A stretch of DNA of 64,000 nt from the NCBI RefSeq assembly GCF_020686945.1, contig NZ_JAJEPR010000016.1, forward strand, positions 1 through 64,000. Direction: 5' to 3'. A program made the translations under genes and the position numbers. Positions within the stretch are counted from its first letter, which is position 1. The number at the start of each line of letters is the position of its first letter. The notes beneath the pieces are model-generated. The model saw only the letters and a list, made by a program, of their open reading frames with translations, was not told the DNA's origin and made no database searches. The DNA comes from Limivivens faecihominis. GTDB taxonomy: Bacteria; Bacillota; Clostridia; Lachnospirales; Lachnospiraceae. Positions 1 through 7,572 of the stretch are shown one piece after another.

Positions 1-16
1 GCCCAGATGGGGGAGT

Positions 17-61
17 TTGAGGGGGCCTGCGGGCTCGCTGACTCGGAGCGGGCCCCCTCAA
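17..61. terminator. GC-rich hairpin beyond the AI-2E transporter gene
   Basis: An 11-bp perfect inverted repeat (TTGAGGGGGCC at 17-27, GGCCCCCTCAA at 51-61) lies just past the stop of the minus-strand transporter gene. There is no clear U-tract on either strand, so it may be a weak or factor-aided terminator, or an mRNA 3' end hairpin. Confidence 0.5.
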
Positions 62-89
62 GTTTGCCTCGTCCCGCTTTCCCAAAGCG

Positions 90-1493
90 TTAATCTAAAT
101 GAAACCGTTCAATATCTTTGACTTCCCGTTCCTCAAGTCTCTGCTTGAGTGTCCTCATCACGAGATATCGCAAAACGGCCATAATCGGCACTCCAAGAAA
201 CATGCCGAGCACTCCGGCAATGCTTCCGCCGATCGTGATCGCCACGATAATCCAGAGCGGCCGCAATCCCACGGACTGTCCCAGAATCTTGGGTCCAAGA
301 TACAGTCCATCAAACTGCTGAAGCGCGAAGATCATAATAATGAAGATCACCGCTTTCAGCGGACTGACCATCAGCATAACAATCGCTCCCGGAACGGCTC
401 CGATGAAGGGACCGAAATAGGGAATCATATTCGTGATACCAACAATCAGGCTGATCAGTAGCGTATAAGGAAGCCGGAGAATCGTCATGACAATGAAGCA
501 CAGCACGCCGATAATCAGGGAATCGATGGCTTTTCCGATGACGAAACCACCGAAAATGTCATTACATTCCTTCAGAGTATCCATAATATACGGAATCCTT
601 TTCTGGGGAAGGAAAGCGTAGATGCTTGCTTTCACCGTGCCCAGCAGAATCTTTTTGTCCATCAGAATATAAATGGAAACGATCAGCGCAATGACCAGAT
701 TCAAAAGAAGCTGCATGATGGACATGGACAGAGAATACAGGGTCGGGACGATGTTTGATGCAAAATCCCTGATATAATTGAGGATCGAGGGCAGCATGTT
801 GTCCATGGCATCCTGAATGGCACTGATATCCAGGCTGGGGAACCGCTCGTGCAGCTGAGTCAGGAACTGGTTAAATTCCGACGCGGACTGCGGAATGACC
901 GTGAGAGCGGAGTTGATGAGGTCTGTTAAACTGTTTACGATCTGCGGAACCACGCCGAAAACGGAAACCAGTACCAGACCCAGTAAAATGATATAGGTGA
1001 TTGCAATGGCAATGCCCTTGATGACGCCTTTTTTCTTGATTTTCGTGTGCTTTTGCAGAAGCCGGCAGAACATTTTCACTGCGGGATTCAGGATAAAAGC
1101 AATCAGAAAGCCGATGATAAAAGGCATCAGGACGTTCAGCACATTTTTGATCCAGGTAATGGTCTGATCCAGAGAAATAATAGCCTTAAAGATCACGGCG
1201 GCGATGGCGACGACGGCGATCACATAGATAGCGATGGTAAAATACTGGCTGTTGGCTAGAAAACGGGTGGTTGCCTGACGGTTGGTCCTGAAAGTATTCG
1301 CACTCTCGACGGCTTTCGCCTGCTCCTGGGTACTTTCCTGCGTCTGAGAGCCCGCTTCTGCCTCGCCGGAAGCTTCTTCTTCATTCTGCTGGAGGCTCTT
1401 CCATTGGGAAGCGAGCTGTTGATTTTCACGTTGTTCTTCTTTTTTCCGGTTCTTCTGCTTCCGGACACTTACATTGCTGCGGCTGGGTGACAA
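90..1493 (-). CDS. AI-2E family (PerM-type) membrane transporter
   Basis: The 467-residue product has a charged, Glu/Gln-rich N-terminal tail of about 75 residues, then repeated hydrophobic segments in the pattern of the AI-2E/PerM family. The C-terminal half holds family-like glycine- and proline-rich motifs such as GITNMIPYFGPFIGAVPG. Family members are proposed exporters or ion-coupled antiporters; the substrate cannot be read here. I chose the TTG at 1493 because an AAAAGGAG site lies 10 bases upstream (1504-1511). The longer frame back to 1574 runs through a good promoter (TATAAT at 1546-1551, TTGATT at 1569-1574), so those codons would be upstream of the transcription start. It is a single-gene unit, convergent with nothing visible at the window edge. 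Confidence 0.85.
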   Translation of the reverse strand: MSPSRSNVSVRKQKNRKKEEQRENQQLASQWKSLQQNEEEASGEAEAGSQTQESTQEQAKAVESANTFRTNRQATTRFLANSQYFTIAIYVIAVVAIAAVIFKAIISLDQTITWIKNVLNVLMPFIIGFLIAFILNPAVKMFCRLLQKHTKIKKKGVIKGIAIAITYIILLGLVLVSVFGVVPQIVNSLTDLINSALTVIPQSASEFNQFLTQLHERFPSLDISAIQDAMDNMLPSILNYIRDFASNIVPTLYSLSMSIMQLLLNLVIALIVSIYILMDKKILLGTVKASIYAFLPQKRIPYIMDTLKECNDIFGGFVIGKAIDSLIIGVLCFIVMTILRLPYTLLISLIVGITNMIPYFGPFIGAVPGAIVMLMVSPLKAVIFIIMIFALQQFDGLYLGPKILGQSVGLRPLWIIVAITIGGSIAGVLGMFLGVPIMAVLRYLVMRTLKQRLEEREVKDIERFHLD

Positions 1494-1545
1494 TTTTCTG
1501 ATACTCCTTTTCAAAAAAATAGATAAAAAAGTTACGCTGTTTTTT

Positions 1546-1574
1546 ATTATAATGTGTGGCAGGAAAGGAATCAA
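1546..1574 (-). promoter_or_regulatory. promoter of the AI-2E transporter gene
   Basis: On the minus strand TTGATT (1574-1569), a 17-bp spacer and a perfect TATAAT (1551-1546) form a sigma-A-type promoter about 50 bases upstream of the chosen TTG start. Confidence 0.65.
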
Positions 1575-1671
1575 GGAAATAAGAGTCGGAAAGTTCTGAA
1601 AAAAATATAAACACTCATTGGGTCAAATGTCGTGGTTGTTAAAAAAATTTGAAAAAAATCGAAAAAACCTC

Positions 1672-1700
1672 TTGCATTTTGGGAGGAGCTGTATTATAAT
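1672..1700 (+). promoter_or_regulatory. promoter of tRNA-Lys
   Basis: TTGCAT (1672-1677), a 17-bp spacer and TATAAT (1695-1700) lie 32 bases upstream of the tRNA. Confidence 0.7.
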
Positions 1701-1732
1701 ACTTTTTGTCTTGAGAGAGACGAACTGAATAT

Positions 1733-1805
1733 GCGCTTTTAGCTCAGCTGGTAGAGCACCTGACTCTTAATCAGGGTGTCCAGGGTTCGAGCCCCTGAAG
1801 GCGCA
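1733..1805 (+). tRNA. tRNA-Lys (anticodon CUU)
   Basis: A full cloverleaf is visible: acceptor GCGCTTT/AAGGCGC, D-stem GCTC/GAGC, anticodon stem CCTGA/TCAGG around loop CTCTTAA (anticodon CTT), and T-arm CAGGG-TTCGAGC-CCCTG. The discriminator is A and the CCA end is not encoded. It stands alone between its own promoter and a terminator. Confidence 0.95.
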
Positions 1806-1807
1806 CT

Positions 1808-1858
1808 TAAAGGTACCATTTTTGAAGCCATAGGAGCTCCGGGGATGGTGCTTTTTTT
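1808..1858 (+). terminator. terminator after tRNA-Lys
   Basis: A stem with wobble pairs (AAGGTACCAT near 1809-1819 with ATGGTGCTTT near 1845-1854) ends in a seven-T run at 1852-1858. Confidence 0.7.
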
Positions 1859-1900
1859 GTGTAATAGGAAATTCTTTTGGAATTACCTATTACACAAAAA
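1854..1900. repeat. long palindrome downstream of tRNA-Lys
   Basis: A 15-bp arm (TTTTTGTGTAATAGG) is followed after 17 bases by its exact reverse complement (CCTATTACACAAAAA). The spacer itself holds AATTC/GAATT, so almost the entire segment can fold. It overlaps the T-run of the previous terminator and would give a U-tract on both strands. Confidence 0.7.
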
Positions 1901-1954
1901 GCCTTCCGGGCAGGATTCTTTAAGTGCTTGCAAATCTGAAAAGCCTGGGCTACA

Positions 1955-2098
1955 ATGATTTCAAATACGTTTCCCTATGGCGGTTACAGAAAGTCGGAAG
2001 ATGCAGATATGATGGACAAAAAGGCAGCAGCAGAGTATCAGCAGGAAAAGAAAGATTTCACACGTTATCGCTGCGTGCAGTATACATTTCAATGGTAA
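1955..2098 (+). CDS. possible 47-residue ORF, unrecognised
   Basis: ATG at 1955 to TAA at 2096-2098 encodes a charged, Lys/Gln/Tyr-rich peptide ending in VQYTFQW. No Shine-Dalgarno site precedes the ATG, and a second frame is also open across most of this stretch. It may be the decayed 3' end of a lost gene or chance. I recognise no family. Confidence 0.2.
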   Translation: MISNTFPYGGYRKSEDADMMDKKAAAEYQQEKKDFTRYRCVQYTFQW

Positions 2099-2110
2099 GA
2101 TAAAAAATAG

Positions 2111-2150
2111 CAGGGGGCAGGTTCAAAACGAACCTGGCCCCTGTATTTTT
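2111..2150. terminator. bidirectional terminator
   Basis: A 14-base arm (2111-2124) pairs with 2130-2143 with one bulge. T-runs follow on the plus side (2146-2150) and on the minus side (2102-2107 read as T). On the minus strand it ends the MATE gene, whose stop is at 2150-2152. Confidence 0.85.
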
Positions 2151-3505
2151 CAGGAATAAATCTTCTCTTTTTTCATAATCCGTATGTAGGAAAACAGCAA
2201 AAACAGCATGCACAGCAGCCAGGAAAACGGCTCGGCGACGGAGGCTCCCGCGTAGCCCCAGAGGGGGACAAAGACGAAAGAAGCAAGGATCTTGATGACA
2301 AGCTCCATGGAGCTGGAGATCAGCGGAATGGTCTTGTAGTTGATTCCCTGGAGGGTCATGCGGAGCGTCAGCAGGACACCTAAAGGGAAGAAAAAGATCA
2401 TATTAATATGAAGGTTCATCAGGGCGTTGCTCATAATCACGGAATCGTCGGTTCCGGCGAGGGCCTTTACCAGCGGTTCAGCGAGAGTCAGGATCATAAT
2501 CAGGAACATGGCAGACCAGATGAGGCAGAGGATGGAAGATTTCCTGATACCGTCCCGGATCCGGTCCATACGGCCTGCGCCGAAGTTCTGGCTGACGAAA
2601 GTAGCGTTGGCACTGGCGATGCTGGCAAGAGGCATGTTTCCAATCATGACGATTCTACGGGCTGCCGTGTGGGCGGCGATGATGGAGGTTCCCAGCGTAT
2701 TGATGGAGCCCTGCAGGATGACGGAGCCGATGGAGAAAATGGAGTTCATCAGGCCCATGGAAAAACCGGTGGTGACAAGCTCGCTCACGAGTTTCTTATT
2801 ATAGGAAAAATGTCTTCTGGAAGGAATCAGAAAACGGAAATTCCGGTAGAGATACAAAAAGCAGAGCACACTGGAGATCAGCTGGGCCAGAACGGTCGCT
2901 CCTGCGATTCCGGCCACACCGAAACTGAAGACGGTCACGGCAAGAAGATCCAGAAGAAGGTTAAGGCTGCAGGAGAAGATCAGGAAATACAGCGGGATCT
3001 TGCTGTTTCCCACGGCTCTTAAAAGGCCGGAGCCCATGTTATAGAAGAGGGCCGTGGCCATACCCGCCATGACGACGGTGAGATAAGTACGGGATTCGCT
3101 GAAAACATCCTCCGGCGTCTGGATGAGCCGGAGTACGGGCTCGGCAAAGAGCAGCGTCGCTACGGTGATGAGCACCGAGATGGCCACGTTCAGGATCAGA
3201 GTCCAGGCAACAACGGATTTCATCTGCTCCTCATTTTTCGACCCGAAGGCCCTGGCAAGAAGAATGCCGTAACCGCTGTTGATGCCGTTGGCAAAACCGA
3301 TGACCAGACCGGTGATGGAGCCCGTAAGACCGATGGCGGCGAGAGCCGACTGCCCGAGATTGTGGCTGGCGATCATGGTATCCCCGATGTTGTAACATTG
3401 CTGGAAAAAGTTACTGATAAAAAGTGGGATGGCGAAGATCAGGATGTTGGACAGGGCACTTCCCTGCGTCATATCCCTGGTCTGCCCCTGTTTGGCAGAA
3501 CTCAT
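2150..3505 (-). CDS. MATE family efflux transporter
   Basis: The 451-residue product has about twelve hydrophobic segments in two similar halves, the normal size and plan of MATE drug/cation antiporters. Family-like stretches include IPLFISNFFQQCYNIGDTMI near the N-terminus and FGAGRMDRIRDGIRKS in the second half. Substrates in this family are usually cationic drugs or dyes exported by Na+ or H+ exchange; the specific one is unknown. The start at 3505 has only a weak G-rich site upstream; a second Met at residue 12 (MTQGSALSNIL) matches where many MATE proteins begin. It is transcribed alone, divergent from the ArsR-like regulator, from a promoter with an unusual 19-bp spacer. Confidence 0.9.
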   Translation of the reverse strand: MSSAKQGQTRDMTQGSALSNILIFAIPLFISNFFQQCYNIGDTMIASHNLGQSALAAIGLTGSITGLVIGFANGINSGYGILLARAFGSKNEEQMKSVVAWTLILNVAISVLITVATLLFAEPVLRLIQTPEDVFSESRTYLTVVMAGMATALFYNMGSGLLRAVGNSKIPLYFLIFSCSLNLLLDLLAVTVFSFGVAGIAGATVLAQLISSVLCFLYLYRNFRFLIPSRRHFSYNKKLVSELVTTGFSMGLMNSIFSIGSVILQGSINTLGTSIIAAHTAARRIVMIGNMPLASIASANATFVSQNFGAGRMDRIRDGIRKSSILCLIWSAMFLIMILTLAEPLVKALAGTDDSVIMSNALMNLHINMIFFFPLGVLLTLRMTLQGINYKTIPLISSSMELVIKILASFVFVPLWGYAGASVAEPFSWLLCMLFLLFSYIRIMKKEKIYS

Positions 3506-3551
3506 GTTGTAAAAACCCCCATTTCATTTGTTGGAATGCATATCGCTTGTC

Positions 3552-3582
3552 AGCATACACCTTGAAGCAGACTCAAAGTCAA
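3552..3582 (-). promoter_or_regulatory. MerR-type promoter of the MATE gene (19-bp spacer with dyad)
   Basis: On the minus strand TTGACT (3582-3577) and TATGCT (3557-3552) are separated by 19 bp instead of 17. The spacer is filled by an imperfect inverted repeat, CTTTGA-7 nt-TCAAGG. This layout is typical of promoters activated by MerR-family regulators such as BmrR. No merR gene lies in the window. Confidence 0.55.
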
Positions 3583-3671
3583 GAAAAATTTTGCCGCATT
3601 TTTCCTTTTTATGAGCGCACATGTTCTTATTGTATTACCCCGCCGGGATCGTGTCAAACAGAGATTTCAAG

Positions 3672-3700
3672 TTGCAATCGCCGGGCCGGAATGTTATTAT
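3672..3700 (+). promoter_or_regulatory. promoter of the ArsR-like regulator
   Basis: TTGCAA (3672-3677), a 17-bp spacer and TATTAT (3695-3700) lie 85 bases upstream of the start codon. Confidence 0.6.
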
Positions 3701-3784
3701 CAGTATAAGAGTTGGATCACAGGCCGGCAGAACCGGCAGCTGCTGATGGACGGGGAAAAACAGCAGCAGGGAGAGAAATGAAAG

Positions 3785-4705
3785 ATGTCAAAATTTAAAG
3801 AATATGATGTGGAGGAGATCGATGCCCTCTGCAGTCTGGGGAAAGCTTTGTCTTCACCTATACGAATAGAAATCATGCAGCTTCTGTATGAAGAGGGAAT
3901 GATCATCGGCGATATTGCAAAAAAACTGGATCTTCCTGCCTCCAGCACGGCGTTTCATCTGAAAATTCTGGAGGAAGCGGGACTGATCCGCATGGAAAAG
4001 CAGCCGGGAACGAGAGGAACTGTAAAATTCTGTATCCGGAAAGTGGACTATATTACAGTCAGTCTGATCAAGAAAAATACGGACGTTTCGGAGATTTTCA
4101 ATGCAGAGATGCCTGTGGGAGCCTTCAGCAGCTGCCAGGTGACGCCTACCTGCGGTATGTTCGGGCCGGACGGCTATATTGGAAATGAAGACACGGAGTA
4201 CTGTTTTTATTATCCGGAACGGATGAAGGCCGGCATTCTGTGGACCTCCTCCGGCTATGTGGAATACAAATTTTCCAATGGCGTCCCAAGAAAAAGAAAG
4301 ATCAAAAGAGCGAGCATTTCCATGGAGATCTGCTCGGAGGCGCCCGGTTATAAGGAAGACTGGAAATCCGATCTGACGCTCTGGGTCAATGATGTGGAGG
4401 TGGGAACCTGGACCTGCCCGGGAGATTTCGGGGGCAGAAGAGGACGATTGAATCCCCCGGCTTGGCCAAATGGAAGCACACAGTATGGGATGCAGGTGGT
4501 CTGGGAGATCCGGTCAGACGGCAGTTATCTGAACGGGGAAAAGATCAGTGAAGTGACGGTGAACCAGCTCAGTATCATGGATCGGGCCTTTGTGTCTGTG
4601 AAAATCGGAAATAAACCGGGAGCGAAATACGAAGGAGGGTTCAACCTCTTCGGAAAGCATTACGGAGATTACAATCAGGATATCGTCCTGACAATGGAAT
4701 ACTGA
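3785..4705 (+). CDS. ArsR-type winged-helix regulator with a large C-terminal domain
   Basis: Residues 1-100 form an ArsR/SmtB-like winged helix: helix-turn-helix around IGDIAKKLDLPASSTAFHLK and a following wing. The remaining 200 residues are not part of a normal ArsR protein (about 100 residues in total). They are rich in Trp, Tyr, Gly and alternating beta-type sequence (for example WVNDVEVGTWTCPGDFGG), which suggests a beta-sandwich, possibly a ligand-binding module. No metal-binding Cys cluster typical of arsenic or zinc sensors is seen in the HTH part. The gene sits directly upstream of the sugar-uptake operon on the same strand, separated by a terminator, so I infer that it controls that operon in response to a sugar. 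The ATG at 3785 follows GGGAGAGAAATGAAAG. Confidence 0.75.
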   Translation: MSKFKEYDVEEIDALCSLGKALSSPIRIEIMQLLYEEGMIIGDIAKKLDLPASSTAFHLKILEEAGLIRMEKQPGTRGTVKFCIRKVDYITVSLIKKNTDVSEIFNAEMPVGAFSSCQVTPTCGMFGPDGYIGNEDTEYCFYYPERMKAGILWTSSGYVEYKFSNGVPRKRKIKRASISMEICSEAPGYKEDWKSDLTLWVNDVEVGTWTCPGDFGGRRGRLNPPAWPNGSTQYGMQVVWEIRSDGSYLNGEKISEVTVNQLSIMDRAFVSVKIGNKPGAKYEGGFNLFGKHYGDYNQDIVLTMEY

Positions 4706-4711
4706 AAGCGA

Positions 4712-4746
4712 AGCGCTGTGGATAAAAACGTCCGCGGCGCTTTTTT
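4712..4746 (+). terminator. terminator of the ArsR-like gene
   Basis: An 11-bp stem (AGCGCTGTGGA with TCCGCGGCGCT, including three G-T pairs) and an 8-base loop lead into six T's. Confidence 0.85.
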
Positions 4747-4928
4747 GTGTGATTACGAAAACGTTTAAGACAAAAAGCACAGAAATTTTGAAGCCGTGTT
4801 TCTTGTCGGAATGCACAAAACAAACAAGATTGTTGGAATATAAATGGCGAAGAATGTAAAACAAACAGCAAAACTGTTACAATAAAGAAAAATAATGGTA
4901 AATCTGCCCGTAAAATACAAAAAAACCA

Positions 4929-4956
4929 TTGACAAATAGTCAAAGTGTGGTAGAGT
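4929..4956 (+). promoter_or_regulatory. promoter of the sugar ABC/GH2 operon
   Basis: A perfect TTGACA (4929-4934) is followed after 16 bp by TAGAGT (4951-4956). TTGACAAATAGTCAAAG around the -35 is a short dyad (TTGAC/GTCAA) that could be an operator. Confidence 0.6.
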
Positions 4957-4963
4957 ATAGGTA

Positions 4964-5254
4964 TCAGCAACAGGGATTGTGTTATAAACAACAAGTTCAT
5001 TTGAAAGAATGGAGAGATTATAACAGAAAAACTGTTAGAAACTATCTCGGCCGGATAGATCAGAAACGAAAGCAAAAACAAACAAACAAAAGTGAATCCA
5101 ACTACCCCGGAAAACAGAACGTGTACAGACCGTCAGAAGAAACCAGAATGAAGGGCGCGGCATACATAAAAGGGTCTGTTTTCACAAAAGATACGGGCGA
5201 CCGTATCAGGCAGCAAGATTGAAAGAGCAGATTTTGACAAGGAGGATTTCAGGG
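4964..5254 (+). other. long untranslated leader of the sugar operon
   Basis: About 290 bases separate the promoter from the first start codon. The stretch is A-rich and lacks a convincing coding frame. A short hairpin (GATACGG-GCGA-CCGTATC, 5190-5207) lies just before the ribosome binding site. I recognise no known riboswitch. Confidence 0.45.
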
Positions 5255-6580
5255 ATGAAAAGAAAATTATTGTGTGCGTTACTGACTGGTGCTATGGTAC
5301 TTTCCGCTGGAAGCGCTGTTATGGCAGATGAAACAGAGAGCGAAACTTCCAATGTAAACGAAGATGGTTCTGTAAATGACCCGAGTCAGGTAGAAGTAGA
5401 TGAGAACAAGCTTGTTATGTGGTCTCTGTTCACCGGTGGTGACGGCGAGTACATGACCAAGATTATCGATGACTATAATGCAACCAGCCCCAGCAAACAG
5501 GTTCAGTCCATTACCCTTGTATGGGCAGACTACTACACCAAACTGCAGACCGCAGTAGCAGCTGACAAAGGACCGGACGTAGGACTTTCTCATGTATCCA
5601 AACTTCCGGAGCTCGTTGATCAGGGCGTTGTAGAGCCGCTGAACGATTACCTGGATGAGCTGGGCGTAGACCTTTCCTCCATGTACACGCAGAACTCTCT
5701 TGATTCTGTAACCTTTGACGGTGAGATCTACGCAATTCCGCTGGATACTCATGCTGAGGTTATGTACTACAACAAAGATATCCTTGAGAAAGCCGGCGTT
5801 GAGCTCAATGCAGACGGCAAACTGGATATCAGCAGCCTGGATGATTTTAAAGCAATGCTGGATAAGGTAAAAGCTGTTATGGGCGATGGCGAGTCTCCCC
5901 TTTCTCTGCCGAATACCGGTGATGATCCTTACCGTGTATGGTGGGCAACTTATTACCAGCTGGGCGGAACTCCGATCGTTAACGATGACGGAACAGAAGT
6001 TACTCTGGATAAAGACAAAGCTGTTGAAGCAGCTGAGTTTGTAAAATCTCTCTATGATGACGGCTATGTAGCAACCGGTATCGATGACCATCAGAAACTC
6101 TTCCAGTCCGGAAAAGCAGGCTTCCTGTTTGGCGGAACCTGGGCAGTAGGCGTTATGGAGTCCACCGATGGACTGAACTTCAACGTTCAGAGCTTCCCGC
6201 AGCTCTTTGATGAGGATCACTGCTGGGCAGATTCCCACACCTTCATCCTTCCGGTAAACGGCGACAGAGACGAGGACGAGACCAAAGCAGCTGTTGAGTT
6301 CATGGTTGCAGCCTGCAAAGACGGCGGTCTGACCTGGGCAGGTTCCGGCCAGATCCCGGCAAATACCGAAGTTACCGGCAATGAAGAGTACGCAGCACTT
6401 CCGTACAGAAGCAACTATCAGGATGAAGTTGAAAAGGCTGTTCTGCCGGCTAAGAACCCGCACTTCTACGCTATGAAGGATGGCATGATCCAGAGCCTGG
6501 ATACCATCTGGACCGGCACTAATGATGCAGCAACCGGTATTGATGCACTTGTTGACGAGCTGTCTTCTAACCTGGAATAA
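5255..6580 (+). CDS. sugar ABC transporter substrate-binding protein
   Basis: The 441-residue product has an N-terminal signal peptide (basic start, hydrophobic core, likely cleavage after AVMA) and then a mature protein of the bacterial extracellular solute-binding family 1 type. Typical pieces are VMWSLFTGGDG near the start, YYTKLQTAVAADKGPDV, and GKAGFLFGGTWAVG. It should capture an oligosaccharide outside the membrane and pass it to the two permeases that follow. There is no lipobox cysteine, which is unusual for a single-membrane bacterium. The ATG at 5255 is chosen because AAGGAGG lies 8 bases upstream; an earlier in-frame ATG at 5219 has none. A hairpin terminator follows, so this gene is probably made in excess over the permeases. 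Confidence 0.9.
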   Translation: MKRKLLCALLTGAMVLSAGSAVMADETESETSNVNEDGSVNDPSQVEVDENKLVMWSLFTGGDGEYMTKIIDDYNATSPSKQVQSITLVWADYYTKLQTAVAADKGPDVGLSHVSKLPELVDQGVVEPLNDYLDELGVDLSSMYTQNSLDSVTFDGEIYAIPLDTHAEVMYYNKDILEKAGVELNADGKLDISSLDDFKAMLDKVKAVMGDGESPLSLPNTGDDPYRVWWATYYQLGGTPIVNDDGTEVTLDKDKAVEAAEFVKSLYDDGYVATGIDDHQKLFQSGKAGFLFGGTWAVGVMESTDGLNFNVQSFPQLFDEDHCWADSHTFILPVNGDRDEDETKAAVEFMVAACKDGGLTWAGSGQIPANTEVTGNEEYAALPYRSNYQDEVEKAVLPAKNPHFYAMKDGMIQSLDTIWTGTNDAATGIDALVDELSSNLE

Positions 6581-6590
6581 AGCATAGTCA

Positions 6591-6628
6591 AGAAAGGGGG
6601 AGCTTTTCAAAGCTTCCCTTTTCTTTTT
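6591..6628 (+). terminator. intra-operon terminator / mRNA-stabilising hairpin
   Basis: A near-perfect 15-bp stem (6591-6605 with 6610-6624) closes on a four-base loop and is followed by five T's. It lies between the binding-protein gene and the first permease. Such sites commonly let only part of the transcription continue and protect the upstream message. Confidence 0.8.
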
Positions 6629-6681
6629 AAAAAAGCTCATAGAAAACTGTCTGGTTTCAGGCAGAAAAAGGAGGTAAAACG

Positions 6682-7572
6682 ATGAGCAAACAGAGAAAAA
6701 GAAAACTGTTTTTTACTGCCCTGGCTTTCATGCTTCCCTTCTTGATTCTCTATACAGTTTTTACCATTTGGCCTGTTATCCAGGGATTTTATGTGAGCAT
6801 GCACAAATGGGGACTGATGGGAAAGCAGAAGTACATCGGCTTTGACAACTATATCAAATTCGCAGGAGACAAGAAATTCTGGTCGGCTCTTGGAAACACC
6901 TGTAAATTTGTAGTGATCACAGCTCCCATGCTGGTGATCATCGCCCTGATCCTGGCGCTTCTGGCCAACCGGCAGACAGTCATGAAAAAAGGGTTGCGGA
7001 TTTCCTATTATCTTCCCAGTATCCTCTCCGTTTCCGTGGCATCCTTCATTGCGAAGAACACCTTCAGTCCGTACAATGGACTCTTAAACGGCGTACTCCA
7101 TCAGCTTCATATCCTGCCGGCAAATACGGAACTGCAGTTTCTCCTGGATCCAAAACTGGTCTGGGTGGTGATCTCTGTTATGACCGTCTGGTGGACCATT
7201 GGTTTTACCATGATGCTTTACATATCGGCCTTACAGGATATTGATATGGGGATCTATGAGGCAGCCTCCATCGACGGAGCAACCTCCACACAGCAGCTTT
7301 TCCGTATCACACTTCCGCTGCTTCGTCCTACCACAGAGCTGGTCGTTCTTCTTCAGCTGATCGCCTGCTTTAAGGTATTCGGACAGATCCAGCTGATCAC
7401 CGGCGGCGGCCCGGCAGGAAGCACAAAACCCTTGATCCAGTATATTTATGAGACTGCATTCAGCAAGAATAACCTGGGTTATGCGGCAGCCATGTCCTAT
7501 GTGCTCTTTGGAATCCTGCTGGTACTTTCACTGGCACAGCTGATCATGCAGAAACGGGGAGGTGACAAGTGA
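6682..7572 (+). CDS. sugar ABC transporter permease, MalF/UgpA type
   Basis: The 296-residue protein has six hydrophobic segments. The EAA loop that docks to the ATPase reads EAASIDGATSTQQLFRITLP, close to the family consensus. It pairs with the next gene product to form the membrane channel. No ATP-binding subunit is encoded in the operon or the rest of the window, so an MsmK-like shared ATPase elsewhere probably powers it. The start follows AAAGGAGG at 8 bases. It ends in a 1-base overlap (TGATG arrangement) with the next gene, which argues for coupled translation. Confidence 0.92.
   Translation: MSKQRKRKLFFTALAFMLPFLILYTVFTIWPVIQGFYVSMHKWGLMGKQKYIGFDNYIKFAGDKKFWSALGNTCKFVVITAPMLVIIALILALLANRQTVMKKGLRISYYLPSILSVSVASFIAKNTFSPYNGLLNGVLHQLHILPANTELQFLLDPKLVWVVISVMTVWWTIGFTMMLYISALQDIDMGIYEAASIDGATSTQQLFRITLPLLRPTTELVVLLQLIACFKVFGQIQLITGGGPAGSTKPLIQYIYETAFSKNNLGYAAAMSYVLFGILLVLSLAQLIMQKRGGDK

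Noticed and set aside
1776..1958. 60-codon frame starting inside tRNA-Lys
   Set aside because: It runs from the tRNA through two hairpins and has no translation signal.
4929..5222. 97-codon plus-strand frame in the leader of the sugar operon
   Set aside because: It begins on the -35 element of the promoter, has no ribosome binding site and has a low-complexity Lys/Gln/Asn composition, as expected for A-rich untranslated leader.
5279..6640. 453-codon minus-strand frame opposite the binding-protein gene
   Set aside because: It is the mirror of a well-supported solute-binding protein with signal peptide and ribosome binding site. The reverse frame is Cys- and Ile-rich and matches nothing I know.
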